Source of the DNA: Bacillota bacterium
GTDB taxonomy: Bacteria; Bacillota; Sulfobacillia; JAJZYS01; JAJYTV01
Reading direction: 5' to 3'
Length of the DNA stretch: 64,000 bases
NCBI GenBank assembly: GCA_021793645.1
Contig: JAJYSJ010000001.1
Coordinates: 124,001-188,000 of the forward strand
Below the pieces are notes generated by a model, which was given only the letters and a program-made list of their open reading frames with translations, was not told where the DNA came from and made no database searches. Shown here in pieces: positions 33,935 through 42,668 of the stretch. The position numbers and the translations under genes were made by a program. How positions within the stretch are numbered: position 1 is the first letter of the stretch; each line of letters starts with the position of its first letter.

Positions 33935-34621
33935 GTGCACGAGGCGCTTTTGACCGCGGTCGGTGCCGCTGCGGCGGAACTCGTCCTACCGGGCATGCGG
34001 CTCGGCATCGGCAGTGGACGTACGGTAGGGGCGCTGCTCGCCGCGCTCGCACCGCGGGTGCGGCAGGGATTACAGTTCGATGCGGCCTGCGCCTCGCGCG
34101 AGACTGCCCAGATCGCGCGGCAAGCGGGCATCCGCGTGCTGCCGGAGGAGGAAGTCGGAGCACTCGACTTGGCCATCGACGGTGCCGACGTCGTGACGCC
34201 GCAGCTGGACTGCCTGAAGGGTCTGGGCGGCGCGCTCGCGCGCGAGCGCCTGGTCGCGCTCGGTGCACGCCGCTTTGTCCTGATCGCGGAGGAGAGCAAA
34301 CTGCGGCAGGATCTATCGGGGCTGCCGGTGCCGATCGAGGTACTGCCGTTCGCGCATGTCGACACGGCGCGGCGCGTCCGGAGCCTCGGCCTCGAGCCGC
34401 GACTGCGACAGGATGCTCAGGGGCTCCCATACCGCACGGACAACGGCAACTTCATCCTAGACTGCACTCCGCAGGGCTTGCGCACCCCCCACGCCCTGCA
34501 AGAGGCCCTGGAGCGCCTTGCGGGCGTGGTCGCGACAGGCTACTTCCTCGGCATGGCGCAAGAAGCGCTGCTGGCCGGGCCCGATGGCATACGGCGAATC
34601 GCCATTCAGCAGACAAAGTAA
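33935..34621 (+). CDS. rpiA: Ribose-5-phosphate isomerase A
   Basis: 228 residues. Interconverts ribose 5-phosphate and ribulose 5-phosphate. GIGSGRTV (substrate phosphate loop), DGADVVTP with the two Asp, catalytic Lys in CLKGLGGAL and Glu in ARERLVA, plus NGNFILD near the end. The usual DGADEVD is DGADVVT here. GTG 33935 follows GGTGAGG by 8 bases; GTG 33914 is an alternative that adds 7 residues. Stands alone, with a terminator shared with tRNA-Pro. Confidence 0.9.
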   Translation: MHEALLTAVGAAAAELVLPGMRLGIGSGRTVGALLAALAPRVRQGLQFDAACASRETAQIARQAGIRVLPEEEVGALDLAIDGADVVTPQLDCLKGLGGALARERLVALGARRFVLIAEESKLRQDLSGLPVPIEVLPFAHVDTARRVRSLGLEPRLRQDAQGLPYRTDNGNFILDCTPQGLRTPHALQEALERLAGVVATGYFLGMAQEALLAGPDGIRRIAIQQTK

Positions 34622-34647
34622 GTCCGCCCCGGAGTACCGAGGCGGAC
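34622..34647. terminator. Bidirectional hairpin between rpiA and tRNA-Pro
   Basis: GTCCGCC-C-CGG-AGTA-CCG-A-GGCGGAC, a 10-bp stem with one mismatch directly after the rpiA stop. On the minus strand it is followed by TTACTTTG and lies 8 bases after the tRNA CCA end. Confidence 0.65.
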
Positions 34648-34655
34648 CGAAAGAC

Positions 34656-34732
34656 TGGTCGGACTGGCGGGACTCGAACCCGCGGCCTCTACCACCCCAA
34701 GGTAGCGCGCTACCAGACTGCGCCACAGCCCG
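34656..34732 (-). tRNA. tRNA-Pro (anticodon GGG), CCA encoded
   Basis: Cloverleaf on the minus strand: acceptor CGGGCTG/CAGTCCG, D arm with GTCTGGTAGC, anticodon stem CTACC/GGTAG with loop TTGGGGT giving anticodon GGG, T arm GCGGG-TTCGAGT-CCCGC, discriminator A and an encoded CCA. Reads CCC/CCT. Confidence 0.95.
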
Positions 34733-34743
34733 ATCACTCTTCT

Positions 34744-34772
34744 ATGTTATCCGTCCGTGACCTACTCCGCAA
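34744..34772 (-). promoter_or_regulatory. Promoter of tRNA-Pro
   Basis: TTGCGG (34767-34772), 17 bases, TAACAT (34744-34749) on the minus strand, 11 bases before the mature 5' end. Confidence 0.6.
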
Positions 34773-34791
34773 GCGCGCAGCGTGCTGCAGG

Positions 34792-36270
34792 CTAGATAAT
34801 GATGCAGATCAAGCCTCCGGATCCCTCGTTGACGATGCGCTGCAGCGTTTCCTGCAATTTCTGCTGCGCGTTTTCCGGCATGCGCACGAGCTTGTTTTGG
34901 ATGCCTTCGCGGACAAGGTCCAGGAGAGACTTGCCGAAGATGTCGGACTCCCAGATCTTCTTCGGGTCGTCTTCGAACTTCTCCAAGAGGTACTGCACAA
35001 GCTCCTCGCTCTGCCGCTCGGTACCGATGATCGGCGTGACTTCGGTTTCGATGTCTGCACGGATCATGTGGATCGAGGGTGCGCTGGCGCGCAGCCGGAC
35101 GCCGAAGCGGTTGCCTTGCTTGATCAGTTCCGGCTCTTCGAAGTGCATCTCCTCGATGCGGGGCGGCACAAGGCCGTAGCCCGATTCGCGCACCTGCAGG
35201 AGGGCTTCCGAAATCTGATCGTAGGCGCGCTTTGCGATGACCATTCCGCGCCACGCGCGCATCAGTTCCCGATCGCCGCCGACGTCCTGGCCGTAAAGAT
35301 CGGTCAGTGTCTGGTGGAATAGACCAGGCACCGCAGTCATCGTGATCTTGGCGATGCCCTGACCCAGGTCAAGTTCCTCGAGTTGAACGCGGTCGGCGAG
35401 TTCGAAGGCGGCTAGCGCATCCACCGCGCGGTCGACGTCGCGCACGCGGGTGACGCTGCTTTGCGCCTCGCGCACGGCCTCCTCAAAGCGGTCGCGAAGC
35501 GCATAGCCAGGTTCCAGTTCTTCGACCCAGCCGGGCAGCTCGATGCCCACCTCGCGCACGGGGAACTCGTAGAGCAGCTGCTCAAGGAGGACCTGCAGGT
35601 CTTCCATGGTCAGGTCCTGCGCCGAGAGCGGAAGCACCGGAACGTCGTAGCGGTCCTCGAGCTCGTGCGCCAGGTCCAGAGTCGACTGCGCGTACGGCGT
35701 GGCGGAATTGAGCACAATGGCGAACGGTTTGCCAAGATCCTCGAGCTCCTGGACCACCTGCTGCTCGGCGGGCTCGTAGGCGTTGCGCGGCAGGCCTGTG
35801 ACGCTGCCGTCGGTCGCGACGACGATGCCGATCGTGGAGTGCTCCGAGATGACCTTGCGCGTACCGACGGCCGCCGCTTCTTCGAACGGAACCGGGTGAT
35901 CGAACCACGGTGTGTCGACCATGCGAGGCGACTCGTCCTCGGTGTAGCCGATCGCTCCTTCGACGGCGTAGCCGACGCAATCGACCAGCCGGATGCGGCA
36001 GTGGACGCCTTCGTGCAGTTCAACTTCCACCCCCTCGTCGGGGATGAACTTTGGTTCCGTGGTCATGACCTGCCGGCCTGTGCCGCCTTGCGGCATCGCG
36101 TCGCGCGCACGATCGCGATCGTTCGGGTCAACGATGTTCGGCAGGACCATGAGCTCCATGATGCGACGGATCAGGGTCGACTTGCCGCTGCGGACCGGGC
36201 CGACGACGCCAATATAGATGTCGCCCCCCGTCCGCTCCGCGACATCCTGCAAGATGTCGAACTGCTCCAC
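34792..36270 (-). CDS. spoIVA: Stage IV sporulation protein A (spore coat morphogenetic ATPase)
   Basis: 492 residues, the same length as the B. subtilis protein. Cytoskeletal ATPase that polymerises on the forespore surface and anchors the coat. Family start EQFDILQDVAERTGGDIYIGVVGPVRSGKST with Walker A at about residues 24-32, and the invariant C-terminus GLICIII needed for membrane anchoring through SpoVM. GTG 36270 follows a run containing GGGAGGGG. A sigma-E-like promoter lies upstream, after the gpsA stop. Strong evidence for endospore formation. Confidence 0.97.
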   Translation of the reverse strand: MEQFDILQDVAERTGGDIYIGVVGPVRSGKSTLIRRIMELMVLPNIVDPNDRDRARDAMPQGGTGRQVMTTEPKFIPDEGVEVELHEGVHCRIRLVDCVGYAVEGAIGYTEDESPRMVDTPWFDHPVPFEEAAAVGTRKVISEHSTIGIVVATDGSVTGLPRNAYEPAEQQVVQELEDLGKPFAIVLNSATPYAQSTLDLAHELEDRYDVPVLPLSAQDLTMEDLQVLLEQLLYEFPVREVGIELPGWVEELEPGYALRDRFEEAVREAQSSVTRVRDVDRAVDALAAFELADRVQLEELDLGQGIAKITMTAVPGLFHQTLTDLYGQDVGGDRELMRAWRGMVIAKRAYDQISEALLQVRESGYGLVPPRIEEMHFEEPELIKQGNRFGVRLRASAPSIHMIRADIETEVTPIIGTERQSEELVQYLLEKFEDDPKKIWESDIFGKSLLDLVREGIQNKLVRMPENAQQKLQETLQRIVNEGSGGLICIII

Positions 36271-36350
36271 CCCTACCCCTCCCGTGCCTGCCGGCGCCAT
36301 CCCGCGCCGACAAAGGCGCGGCCTATCGGCGTCCCGGACGTGGACGGTTC

Positions 36351-36378
36351 ATCATATGAGGGGAGCCCGCCACTATGA
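36351..36378 (-). promoter_or_regulatory. Candidate sigma-E promoter of spoIVA
   Basis: Minus-strand TCATAGT (36372-36378), 13-base spacer, CATATGAT (36351-36358), near the sigma-E pattern (TCATATT - CATACAAT). spoIVA is sigma-E controlled in Bacillus. Confidence 0.45.
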
Positions 36379-36401
36379 TTGGCGGCGCAGATCGGATGGC
36401 G

Positions 36402-37397
36402 TCAATCGCGCCAGCGCTCTTCCTCCTTGAATGCGCGCTGGAGCAGCGCTGCGACTTCCATGGCGGGATCCGCGCCTTCGAAGAGCAGTCGGGAGAGCGC
36501 TGCGGCGATCGGAAGTTCCGCGCCGACGCGCCTCGACAGCGCCAGCGCAGCCTGCGTTGCGGGCACGCCTTCGATCACCATCGGCGTACCCGCCAGGACG
36601 TCCTTGAGCGGTGTGCCTTTGCCAAGGGCGATCCCTGCCCGGCGGTTGCGGCTGTGCGGGCTGATCACCGTTGCAAGCAGGTCCCCAAGGCCGGCAAGGC
36701 CTGAAAACGTCGCAGGTTCGGCCCCGAGGGCGACCCCTAGTCGGGTGATCTCCGCGAGGCCGCGCGTCAGCAGAGCGGCGCGCAGGTTGTCGCCGAATCC
36801 GAGCCCCTCGCTAACTCCCGAGGCAAGCGCCAGCACGTTCTTCAGCGCACCGCCCAATTCAACGCCGATGCGGTCCGGAGAGCCGTAGGTGCGCAGGGTG
36901 GCTCCGCCCAGGAGGTCCTGGGCCGCCTGTCGCTTGTCTGCCAGGGGGTGCGCCGCGACGACCACGGTGACGCCGTCGCGCCCGAGCTCCTCGGCGTGGC
37001 TGGGTCCGGACAACTGGACTGTGTCCACCGCGAATTCCGCGGCCACCTCCGACATGCGCCGAAGCGTCGAAAGCTCCAGTCCCTTCGCAGTGCAGATGGC
37101 GAGCGGCGGCGCGCCGCCGGCGTCCCAAACGCGTTCGAGTGTCGCACGCATCGCCTGCGAAGGTACGGCGAAGAGCAGGGCGTGCGCACCTGACAGCGCC
37201 TCCTCCATCGACGCCGTCGGCTGCACACCGCTAGGAAGCGGTACGCCAGGCAGATAGGTCGCATTCTCGCCATCGGCCAAGAGGGCAAACGCCTGCTCGG
37301 CGCGCCTGCACCAGAGGGACACGTGATGGCCGCGGCGCGCGAGCATGGCGGCGAGGGCGGTGCCGAAACCGCCGGCGCCGAGCACCGCTACCTTCAT
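36402..37397 (-). CDS. gpsA: Glycerol-3-phosphate dehydrogenase [NAD(P)+]
   Basis: 331 residues; reduces dihydroxyacetone phosphate to sn-glycerol 3-phosphate for phospholipids. VAVLGAGGFGTALAAMLARRGH at the N-terminus, LSGPSHAEE, the catalytic Lys in ELGGALKNVLALASG and GLAGLGDLLAT. ATG 37397 overlaps the plsY stop by ATGA, coupling G3P formation with its acylation. Confidence 0.96.
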   Translation of the reverse strand: MKVAVLGAGGFGTALAAMLARRGHHVSLWCRRAEQAFALLADGENATYLPGVPLPSGVQPTASMEEALSGAHALLFAVPSQAMRATLERVWDAGGAPPLAICTAKGLELSTLRRMSEVAAEFAVDTVQLSGPSHAEELGRDGVTVVVAAHPLADKRQAAQDLLGGATLRTYGSPDRIGVELGGALKNVLALASGVSEGLGFGDNLRAALLTRGLAEITRLGVALGAEPATFSGLAGLGDLLATVISPHSRNRRAGIALGKGTPLKDVLAGTPMVIEGVPATQAALALSRRVGAELPIAAALSRLLFEGADPAMEVAALLQRAFKEEERWRD

Positions 37398-37975
37398 CCG
37401 CGCTGCCCCAGACGGTGCTCCTGGCCCTTCGCGATGCGCGCGATGTTCGGGCGGTGGCGCCAGACGATCAGCAGGAAGAGGAAGTAGATGGAGATGCGCA
37501 CCGCCACCGGAAGGGGCCAGATGCTGGCCGCTACTGCTGCGGCAAGCGCTCCCACGAGCGACCCCAGGGCGACGAGCCGAGTCAGGGCGACGACGATCAG
37601 GAACACGACCACTGCGGGAATCAGTACACGCCAATCCCAGAAGGCAAGCAGTCCGAGCGATACGGCGACGACCTTGCCGCCGCGTCCGCGCAGGAAGACC
37701 GAGTACGCGTGTCCGACCGCCGCGAGAGAGCCGCCGAGCGCGCTGCCGAGTACGCCTCCCAGACGCAGGCCGATGTAGGCCGCGAGCACAGCCTTCAGCG
37801 CGTCCCCCAGGAGCACGGCGGCCGCCCACCCCGGGCCAAGCAGGCGCAGTGCATTGGTGGCACCGGGGTTGCCAGAGCCTTCCTTCAGGATGTCGCGACC
37901 CGCGAAGCGGCTTGCGAGCACTCCGAATGGAACCGATCCCAGCAGGTAGCCGATCGCGGGTGATAGGAGCCACAT
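37394..37975 (-). CDS. plsY: Glycerol-3-phosphate 1-O-acyltransferase PlsY
   Basis: 193 residues, five to seven transmembrane helices. Transfers acyl from acyl-phosphate to G3P. The three cytoplasmic motifs are visible: SGNPGATNALR, GHAYSVFLRGRGGKVVA and WRHRPNIARI...GQEHRLG. ATG 37975 overlaps the der stop by one base (TGATG). Confidence 0.95.
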   Translation of the reverse strand: MWLLSPAIGYLLGSVPFGVLASRFAGRDILKEGSGNPGATNALRLLGPGWAAAVLLGDALKAVLAAYIGLRLGGVLGSALGGSLAAVGHAYSVFLRGRGGKVVAVSLGLLAFWDWRVLIPAVVVFLIVVALTRLVALGSLVGALAAAVAASIWPLPVAVRISIYFLFLLIVWRHRPNIARIAKGQEHRLGQRG

Positions 37976-39327
37976 CAACGAGGCCTTCCCTCCCGTCGGC
38001 GCAGCGTGAGCCGCACGGGCGTCCAACGCAGCGCGAACGCCTGGCGCAGCCGGTTCTCGATGTAGCGCTGGTAGGAGAAGTGGCAGAGATCCGGGTCGTT
38101 GACGAACAGGATGAAGTGCGGTGGGCGCCGCCCGACCTGCGTCGCGTAGAGCACCTTGAGCTGGCGGCCCTTCACCGACGGCGGCGGCTGCTGGTAGAGC
38201 GCCTCGTCGATCTCCCGGTTGATCTGGGCCGTCGGGATGCGGATGGACTGCTCTGCGGCAACGATCGAGATCTCCTGGAACAGGCGATCTACGTGCAAGC
38301 CAGTCTTGGCGGAGAGGAAGACGATCGGGGCGTAGTCGGCGGCGGGAAGGGCGTTGCGCAGCGAAAGCTGGAGTTCTTGCGCCTCCTTCTCGCCGCGCCG
38401 CCGCTGATCCCATTTGTTCACGCCGATCACAAATCCGACCTCTGCCTCGCTGCAGAGTTTCACGATCCGCTTGTCCTGTTCCGTGAGGCCCTCGTCCGCG
38501 TCCAGCAACAGCACGGCGACGTCGGACCGCTTCACGGCCCTGCGCGCGTGCTTGCCCGCGAGATCCTCCAGCCGTTCTCCTTCTCGGACGCGGGCGGGGC
38601 GACGCAGGCCCGCGGTGTCCACCAGTACGTACTTTCTGCCGGCGCGCTCGACCTCCACATCGACGGCGTCCGTGGTCGTGCCGGGCACTTCGGATACGAG
38701 CATGCGGCCTTGGCCGAGCACCTGGTTCACCAGCGTCGACTTGCCGGCATTCGGCCTGCCCACGATGGCAACGCGCAACGGATCCTCCTCTGCGGCCTTG
38801 GGTTCGGCCTCCTGCGCAGAAGGCGCCTGCAGGCGTTCGACGATCGCGTCGAGGAGGTCGCCTGTGCCGTGGCCATGAATGGCCGATACGAACTGCGGTT
38901 CGCCGATGCCGAGGCGGAAGATGTCCGTGGTGTCGAGGCTGCGGCGCTCCGCCTTGTTGGCGACGAGCAGGACGGGCTTGCCGATCCGGCGCATCCGTTC
39001 AGCGATCAGCTCGTCGTCGTGCGTGAGCGGTTCACGCGCATCGACGACGAAGAGGATCAGATCCGCCTCGCGGATCGCCTGCTCCACCTGGGTAGCGATG
39101 TTCCGCCAGAAGGGATCTTCGTCGGAGAGGCCGCCCGTATCGACCACGAGAAAATCCCGGCCGTTCCAGGTGCACGGTGCGTAGATCCTGTCCCGGGTAA
39201 CCCCGGGACGGTCATCGACGATCGAGACCTGCCGCTCCACGAGGCGATTCAGAAGGGACGATTTGCCGACGTTCGGTCGGCCGACGATCGCTACGACGGG
39301 TATCTCTTGCGTCATGGTATTAGACAT
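37975..39327 (-). CDS. der: Ribosome biogenesis GTPase Der (EngA)
   Basis: 450 residues, two tandem GTPase domains and a C-terminal KH-like domain, needed for 50S assembly. First G domain: GRPNVGKSSLLNRL, DTGGL, NKAE; second: GRPNAGKSTLVNQ, DTAGLRR, NKWD. KH-like part ends with GRRPPHFILFVNDP and RYIENRLRQAF. Order YIEGIA-der-plsY-gpsA-spoIVA is like other Bacillota. Confidence 0.96.
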   Translation of the reverse strand: MSNTMTQEIPVVAIVGRPNVGKSSLLNRLVERQVSIVDDRPGVTRDRIYAPCTWNGRDFLVVDTGGLSDEDPFWRNIATQVEQAIREADLILFVVDAREPLTHDDELIAERMRRIGKPVLLVANKAERRSLDTTDIFRLGIGEPQFVSAIHGHGTGDLLDAIVERLQAPSAQEAEPKAAEEDPLRVAIVGRPNAGKSTLVNQVLGQGRMLVSEVPGTTTDAVDVEVERAGRKYVLVDTAGLRRPARVREGERLEDLAGKHARRAVKRSDVAVLLLDADEGLTEQDKRIVKLCSEAEVGFVIGVNKWDQRRRGEKEAQELQLSLRNALPAADYAPIVFLSAKTGLHVDRLFQEISIVAAEQSIRIPTAQINREIDEALYQQPPPSVKGRQLKVLYATQVGRRPPHFILFVNDPDLCHFSYQRYIENRLRQAFALRWTPVRLTLRRREGRPR

Positions 39328-39351
39328 TCGCTTCGACGCGGCAGAATCCCC

Positions 39352-39552
39352 CTAGATCGGCATAAGTAGCCACGTTCCGTCCTGCAGATCGTGCACCGCG
39401 ACCGAGGTGATGCGGGAAATCCACATGGCGATGTGCTCCTGCTCCTCTTGGTTCTTCACGTAGAAGACCGGTGCCATGCCGCCCTGCACCTCCTGCGGAC
39501 TCTTCAGCGTGACGATGGCGAAGACGGATCTCGTGGTGGGGATGCCAGACAA
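39352..39552 (-). CDS. Small capping-complex subunit associated with YIEGIA protein
   Basis: 66 residues. Sequence VFAIVTLKSPQEVQGGMAPVFYVKNQEEQEHIAMWISRI resembles the short proteins encoded next to YIEGIA-family membrane proteins in spore formers. Starts with TTG 39552, seven bases after the YIEGIA stop. Function not established; its conserved partner suggests a two-protein membrane complex. Confidence 0.65.
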   Translation of the reverse strand: MSGIPTTRSVFAIVTLKSPQEVQGGMAPVFYVKNQEEQEHIAMWISRITSVAVHDLQDGTWLLMPI

Positions 39553-39558
39553 GCGCGC

Positions 39559-40524
39559 CTATCTCCCTTCCTCGATGTGATGCTCGTCTTCCCAGGACTC
39601 CAGGGCGGGGTCGTGCACAGCATGGGTCTTCGCGTTCTCGAGGACCGGAGTGCGCCGCACTGCCTCGAGGACGCGACTAGGGTCCCGCGCCACCGGAATA
39701 ATGGCGAACCCGGCACTGCCGTGGCCTGTGGGCAGGTCCATCCGGCAGAGCGGTGTGCGTTCCGGGTAGCCGATGTCGCTGCGTGTGCCGACGATCGAGG
39801 AGACCGACTGCGCGATCGCCTGGCGCTGCGAGAGGTCCCAGAGAACAGCAGCCCCGCGGCGCGTCTTCGGGATGATGATCACGCCGACGCCCTCGTCGAG
39901 CCAGCGCTTGCGCGCTTTGGGGAGTCCGACCTCCATCAGCATGACGTCGTCGACGTACAGCAGGGAGCCCTTCTCGAAATGCAGCTTGCCGATCCGCGCA
40001 TCGACCTCGTTTCCCAAATTGGGACCGCTCTTCAGGACGAGGCCGAGTGTGATGGCGACCGCCGCGACGGCGACAGCGGCCGCGGCGCCCCAGAGATGGC
40101 CGAAGTACATGTCGACCACCTGTGCGGCGATGGAGGTGAGGACCGCCACCCCCATGGCGATGTAGTTGCGCTCCTCGAAGGCCTGCGCAATGCCTTGGAT
40201 GTACCCCGCGCCGCGCTGCACGAGCGTGAAGCTGTCGAGCGCCTGCAGCTTCGACACCTCGACCTTGCGCACGCCCGTGAAGTTGGTGGCCGCAAGCACG
40301 AGGAACGTCGCGGCGGTATACTCCTTCGCCGCGAGGGCCGGGAAGAAGACGGCGCCGATCACGGCGGAGAGGAATCCGAGGGTGACGTGGCTGACGTAGC
40401 CCGCCGGATAGCCGGGGTAATGCCTGTAGTCGGAGCGCAGCGCCAGAAGGCGCGCCAGGAAGCCAGCGGCAATGCCGAGACCGATCGGGATCCAGTGGAT
40501 CGGTGGCGAAGATCCGCTAGACAT
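39559..40524 (-). CDS. YIEGIA family membrane protein
   Basis: 321 residues. N-terminal membrane part (about five helices) then a soluble C-terminal domain of about 150 residues starting with GKLHFEKGSLLYVDDVMLMEVG. The name-giving motif reads YIQGIAQAF at residues 108-116, a Glu to Gln change. ATG 40524 has GGAGGTG six bases upstream and overlaps the preceding gene by 8 bp. The family is found in sporulating Bacillota near der/spoIVA; role unknown. Confidence 0.8.
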   Translation of the reverse strand: MSSGSSPPIHWIPIGLGIAAGFLARLLALRSDYRHYPGYPAGYVSHVTLGFLSAVIGAVFFPALAAKEYTAATFLVLAATNFTGVRKVEVSKLQALDSFTLVQRGAGYIQGIAQAFEERNYIAMGVAVLTSIAAQVVDMYFGHLWGAAAAVAVAAVAITLGLVLKSGPNLGNEVDARIGKLHFEKGSLLYVDDVMLMEVGLPKARKRWLDEGVGVIIIPKTRRGAAVLWDLSQRQAIAQSVSSIVGTRSDIGYPERTPLCRMDLPTGHGSAGFAIIPVARDPSRVLEAVRRTPVLENAKTHAVHDPALESWEDEHHIEEGR

Positions 40525-41074
40525 GCGCTGCACCTCCCCATAGACGCGGGACGAGGCGTCGGCGCAGTGCGGCAAGGGCATACCCGGTGATTAGCGCGAT
40601 GCCGACCAACTGGTAGCTCGTCTCAAGGTTCGGAGGCGGCGCAGCCAGTTCCCCGACGCTGGAGCGGAGAATCAAGCCGCCCAGAGCGGCTGCGAGGACC
40701 GCGACCCCGGTCTCGGCGCCGGAGGGCGCCAATAGGACGGCCGCGACCGCGGCGGCGACGCCCGTTGCGAGCAGCGGGTCTACCGCGTTCTCGAACGCTC
40801 CCGGCCAGACGAAGAGGACGGTCGCAAGCGCGGCGGACAAGGCAGATAGGCTAAGCGGACGCAGGCTGGACGGCGTCGCCAGCAGGAGCCCGCCGCCGCA
40901 CAGCAGCCCGTAGGCCCAGTTCAGCGACGAGGGGATCCAAAGTGCCGCAAGATGCGCTGTGATGACCGCTCCGAGCCAAACGAGCACCAATCTCCGTGCG
41001 GCCGGCCGGAGCGGGCCATGGCCGCCTGCGAGGAGCAGCCAACCACTTGTCAGAAGCACTGATCCGACTGGCAA
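40517..41074 (-). CDS. Hypothetical multi-pass membrane protein (der-YIEGIA locus)
   Basis: 185 residues, about six hydrophobic helices and no soluble domain or catalytic motif. Position between the S1 gene and YIEGIA is where B. subtilis has yphA, also a small membrane protein, but similarity cannot be judged by eye. TTG 41074 follows GGGTGAT. It is probably cotranscribed with the YIEGIA gene, which it overlaps. Confidence 0.6.
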   Translation of the reverse strand: MPVGSVLLTSGWLLLAGGHGPLRPAARRLVLVWLGAVITAHLAALWIPSSLNWAYGLLCGGGLLLATPSSLRPLSLSALSAALATVLFVWPGAFENAVDPLLATGVAAAVAAVLLAPSGAETGVAVLAAALGGLILRSSVGELAAPPPNLETSYQLVGIALITGYALAALRRRLVPRLWGGAAHV

Positions 41075-41125
41075 TAGAAATCACCCGCGCCTAGCATCGG
41101 CGCGGGCGGTTGCAAACATGCAAAC

Positions 41126-41155
41126 GGGGCGTCGGGCCATCCGGCCGTCCGCCCC
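41126..41155 (-). terminator. Terminator after the S1 gene
   Basis: GGGGCG-GAC-GGCC ... CGCCCC hairpin 10 bases after the stop, followed on the minus strand by GTTTGCATGTTTGC. Confidence 0.6.
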
Positions 41156-41165
41156 GCACTGCGTC

Positions 41166-42506
41166 CTACTCGAGCAGGTCCTTGAAGTCGTCGCCGACGA
41201 GGTCGCCGATCGTTGCACCGTCGCCCTCGGGGGCCGTGCTGCCCTCCTGGTAGGGTTCGCGCTTCTGCGACTGATAGCCGCCGGCGTCGCGCAGGCTCAA
41301 GGAGACGCGTCGCTCGGCAGGGTCGACGCGCAGTATCTTGACCTCGACCTCCTCGCCGACCGACACGACTTCGCCAGGTCGCGTGACGTGATGGTCTGCA
41401 AGCTGAGAGATGTGCACGAGGCCGTCGATGCCAGGCTCGAGTTCGACGAAGGCGCCGAACGTCGCGAGACGCACGACCTTGCCGCGCACGATCGATCCGA
41501 TCGGGTAACGCTCCTCGACGCTGTCCCAGGGATTCGGCAGCACCTGCTTGTAGCCAAGAGAGATGCGGCCGCGCTCACGATCGAGGCGCAGCACCTTGAC
41601 GTCGATCTCCTGGCCCTCGTGCAGCACCTCGGACGGGTGCTGGATGCGTCCCCAGGACATCTCCGACACGTGCAGAAGGCCGTCTACGCCACCGAGATCG
41701 ATGAAGGCGCCGAAGTCGGTGAGGGACTTCACGGTCCCGTGCAGCACCTGCTCCTCCTCGATCCCGGACCAGATGCGCTCGCGGTTCTGCTTGCGCTCCT
41801 CCTCCAGCACGACCTTGCGCGAGAGGATGACGCGGTGCTTTGCCCGGTCCAGTTCGATGATCTTCACGCGCAGCGTCTGACCGACGTACGGCTCCAGATC
41901 CTGCGCGTAGCCGCGCTCCACCTGAGACGCGGGGATGAAGCCGCGGGCCCCGATGTCCGACACAAGACCGCCCTTGACCGCCTCGACGATCGGAGCCTCG
42001 ATCACGGTGCCTGCTTCGTATGCGTCCTTCAGTTCATTCCATGCCTCGGCCTCGTCGGCGCGCCGCTTCGAGAGGCGCAGCGAGCCTTCCTCGCCGTCTA
42101 CCGAGAGCACCATGGCGTCGATCTCTGCATCGAGTTCGGCGGCCTCGGCGGCGGAACCGATCTTGCGGTAGGTGAGCTCGCTCAGCGGGATGACGCCCTC
42201 CGACTTGTACCCGACGTCTACAAGCACGTGGTCGTCCGCGATTTGAACGATCCGACCATGCATGATGTCGCCGGGACGCGGTCGCGCCACGCCTTCGCTG
42301 TAATCGACGCGCTCCTCCGTACCCTGCCCCGCTGCGGTTGGCTCTGCGGCTTCGGCCGATTCCTCCGCCGCGACCGGTTCGGCTGGTGCAGCCGATTCGA
42401 CCGGCTCGCTCGGGTTCGGTTCCGCCTGCGGCTCCGCAGTGTTCTGCGGCTCCTCCGCGGCGCCTTCTGCCTGCTGGTCAAGGTCCGGGTGCAGATGGTC
42501 CTCCAC
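41166..42506 (-). CDS. rpsA: 30S ribosomal protein S1 homologue (four S1 domains)
   Basis: 446 residues. An acidic, Glu/Ala/Pro-rich N-terminal tail of about 65 residues is followed by four S1 RNA-binding domains (about 75-145, 160-230, 245-315, 330-400), e.g. GTVKSLTDFGAFIDLGGVDGLLHVSEMSW. Four repeats are usual for Bacillota YpfD-like S1 proteins, versus six in E. coli. GTG 42506 follows AGGAGGT by 6 bases. A structured leader and its own promoter precede it; it lies downstream of cmk and plsC as in Bacillus. Confidence 0.92.
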   Translation of the reverse strand: MEDHLHPDLDQQAEGAAEEPQNTAEPQAEPNPSEPVESAAPAEPVAAEESAEAAEPTAAGQGTEERVDYSEGVARPRPGDIMHGRIVQIADDHVLVDVGYKSEGVIPLSELTYRKIGSAAEAAELDAEIDAMVLSVDGEEGSLRLSKRRADEAEAWNELKDAYEAGTVIEAPIVEAVKGGLVSDIGARGFIPASQVERGYAQDLEPYVGQTLRVKIIELDRAKHRVILSRKVVLEEERKQNRERIWSGIEEEQVLHGTVKSLTDFGAFIDLGGVDGLLHVSEMSWGRIQHPSEVLHEGQEIDVKVLRLDRERGRISLGYKQVLPNPWDSVEERYPIGSIVRGKVVRLATFGAFVELEPGIDGLVHISQLADHHVTRPGEVVSVGEEVEVKILRVDPAERRVSLSLRDAGGYQSQKREPYQEGSTAPEGDGATIGDLVGDDFKDLLE

Positions 42507-42554
42507 GCGATGACCTCCTTTGTTGAACGCTGGCATTCCCTGCCGAACGCTCCG

Positions 42555-42658
42555 TCAACAACAGATGACGGGCCCTGCGGCCCGCTGTCCTTCGGACTCT
42601 TCACCTGTTGTTGAATCGACCGCCTTAACGGACGGTGATCCCCGATGCCTCCGGGGGC
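42555..42658 (-). ncRNA. Structured 5' leader RNA of the S1 gene (three-way junction)
   Basis: On the minus strand TCAACAACAG (42605-42614) pairs perfectly with CTGTTGTTGA (42555-42564), enclosing two hairpins: GTCC-GAA-GGAC (42587-42597) and CGGGCC-GCAG-GGCCCG (42569-42584). Upstream are two more hairpins, ACCGTCC/GGCGGT (about 42619-42636) and CCCCG/CGGGG (about 42640-42656). The leader starts shortly after a sigma-A promoter. It fits an autoregulatory ribosomal-protein leader; no known Rfam class is recognised. Confidence 0.55.
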
Positions 42659-42668
42659 TAGCCTTCTC

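Noticed and set aside
40959-42614. 551-codon plus-strand frame opposite the S1 gene
   Set aside because: Shadow of the four S1 domains on the minus strand.
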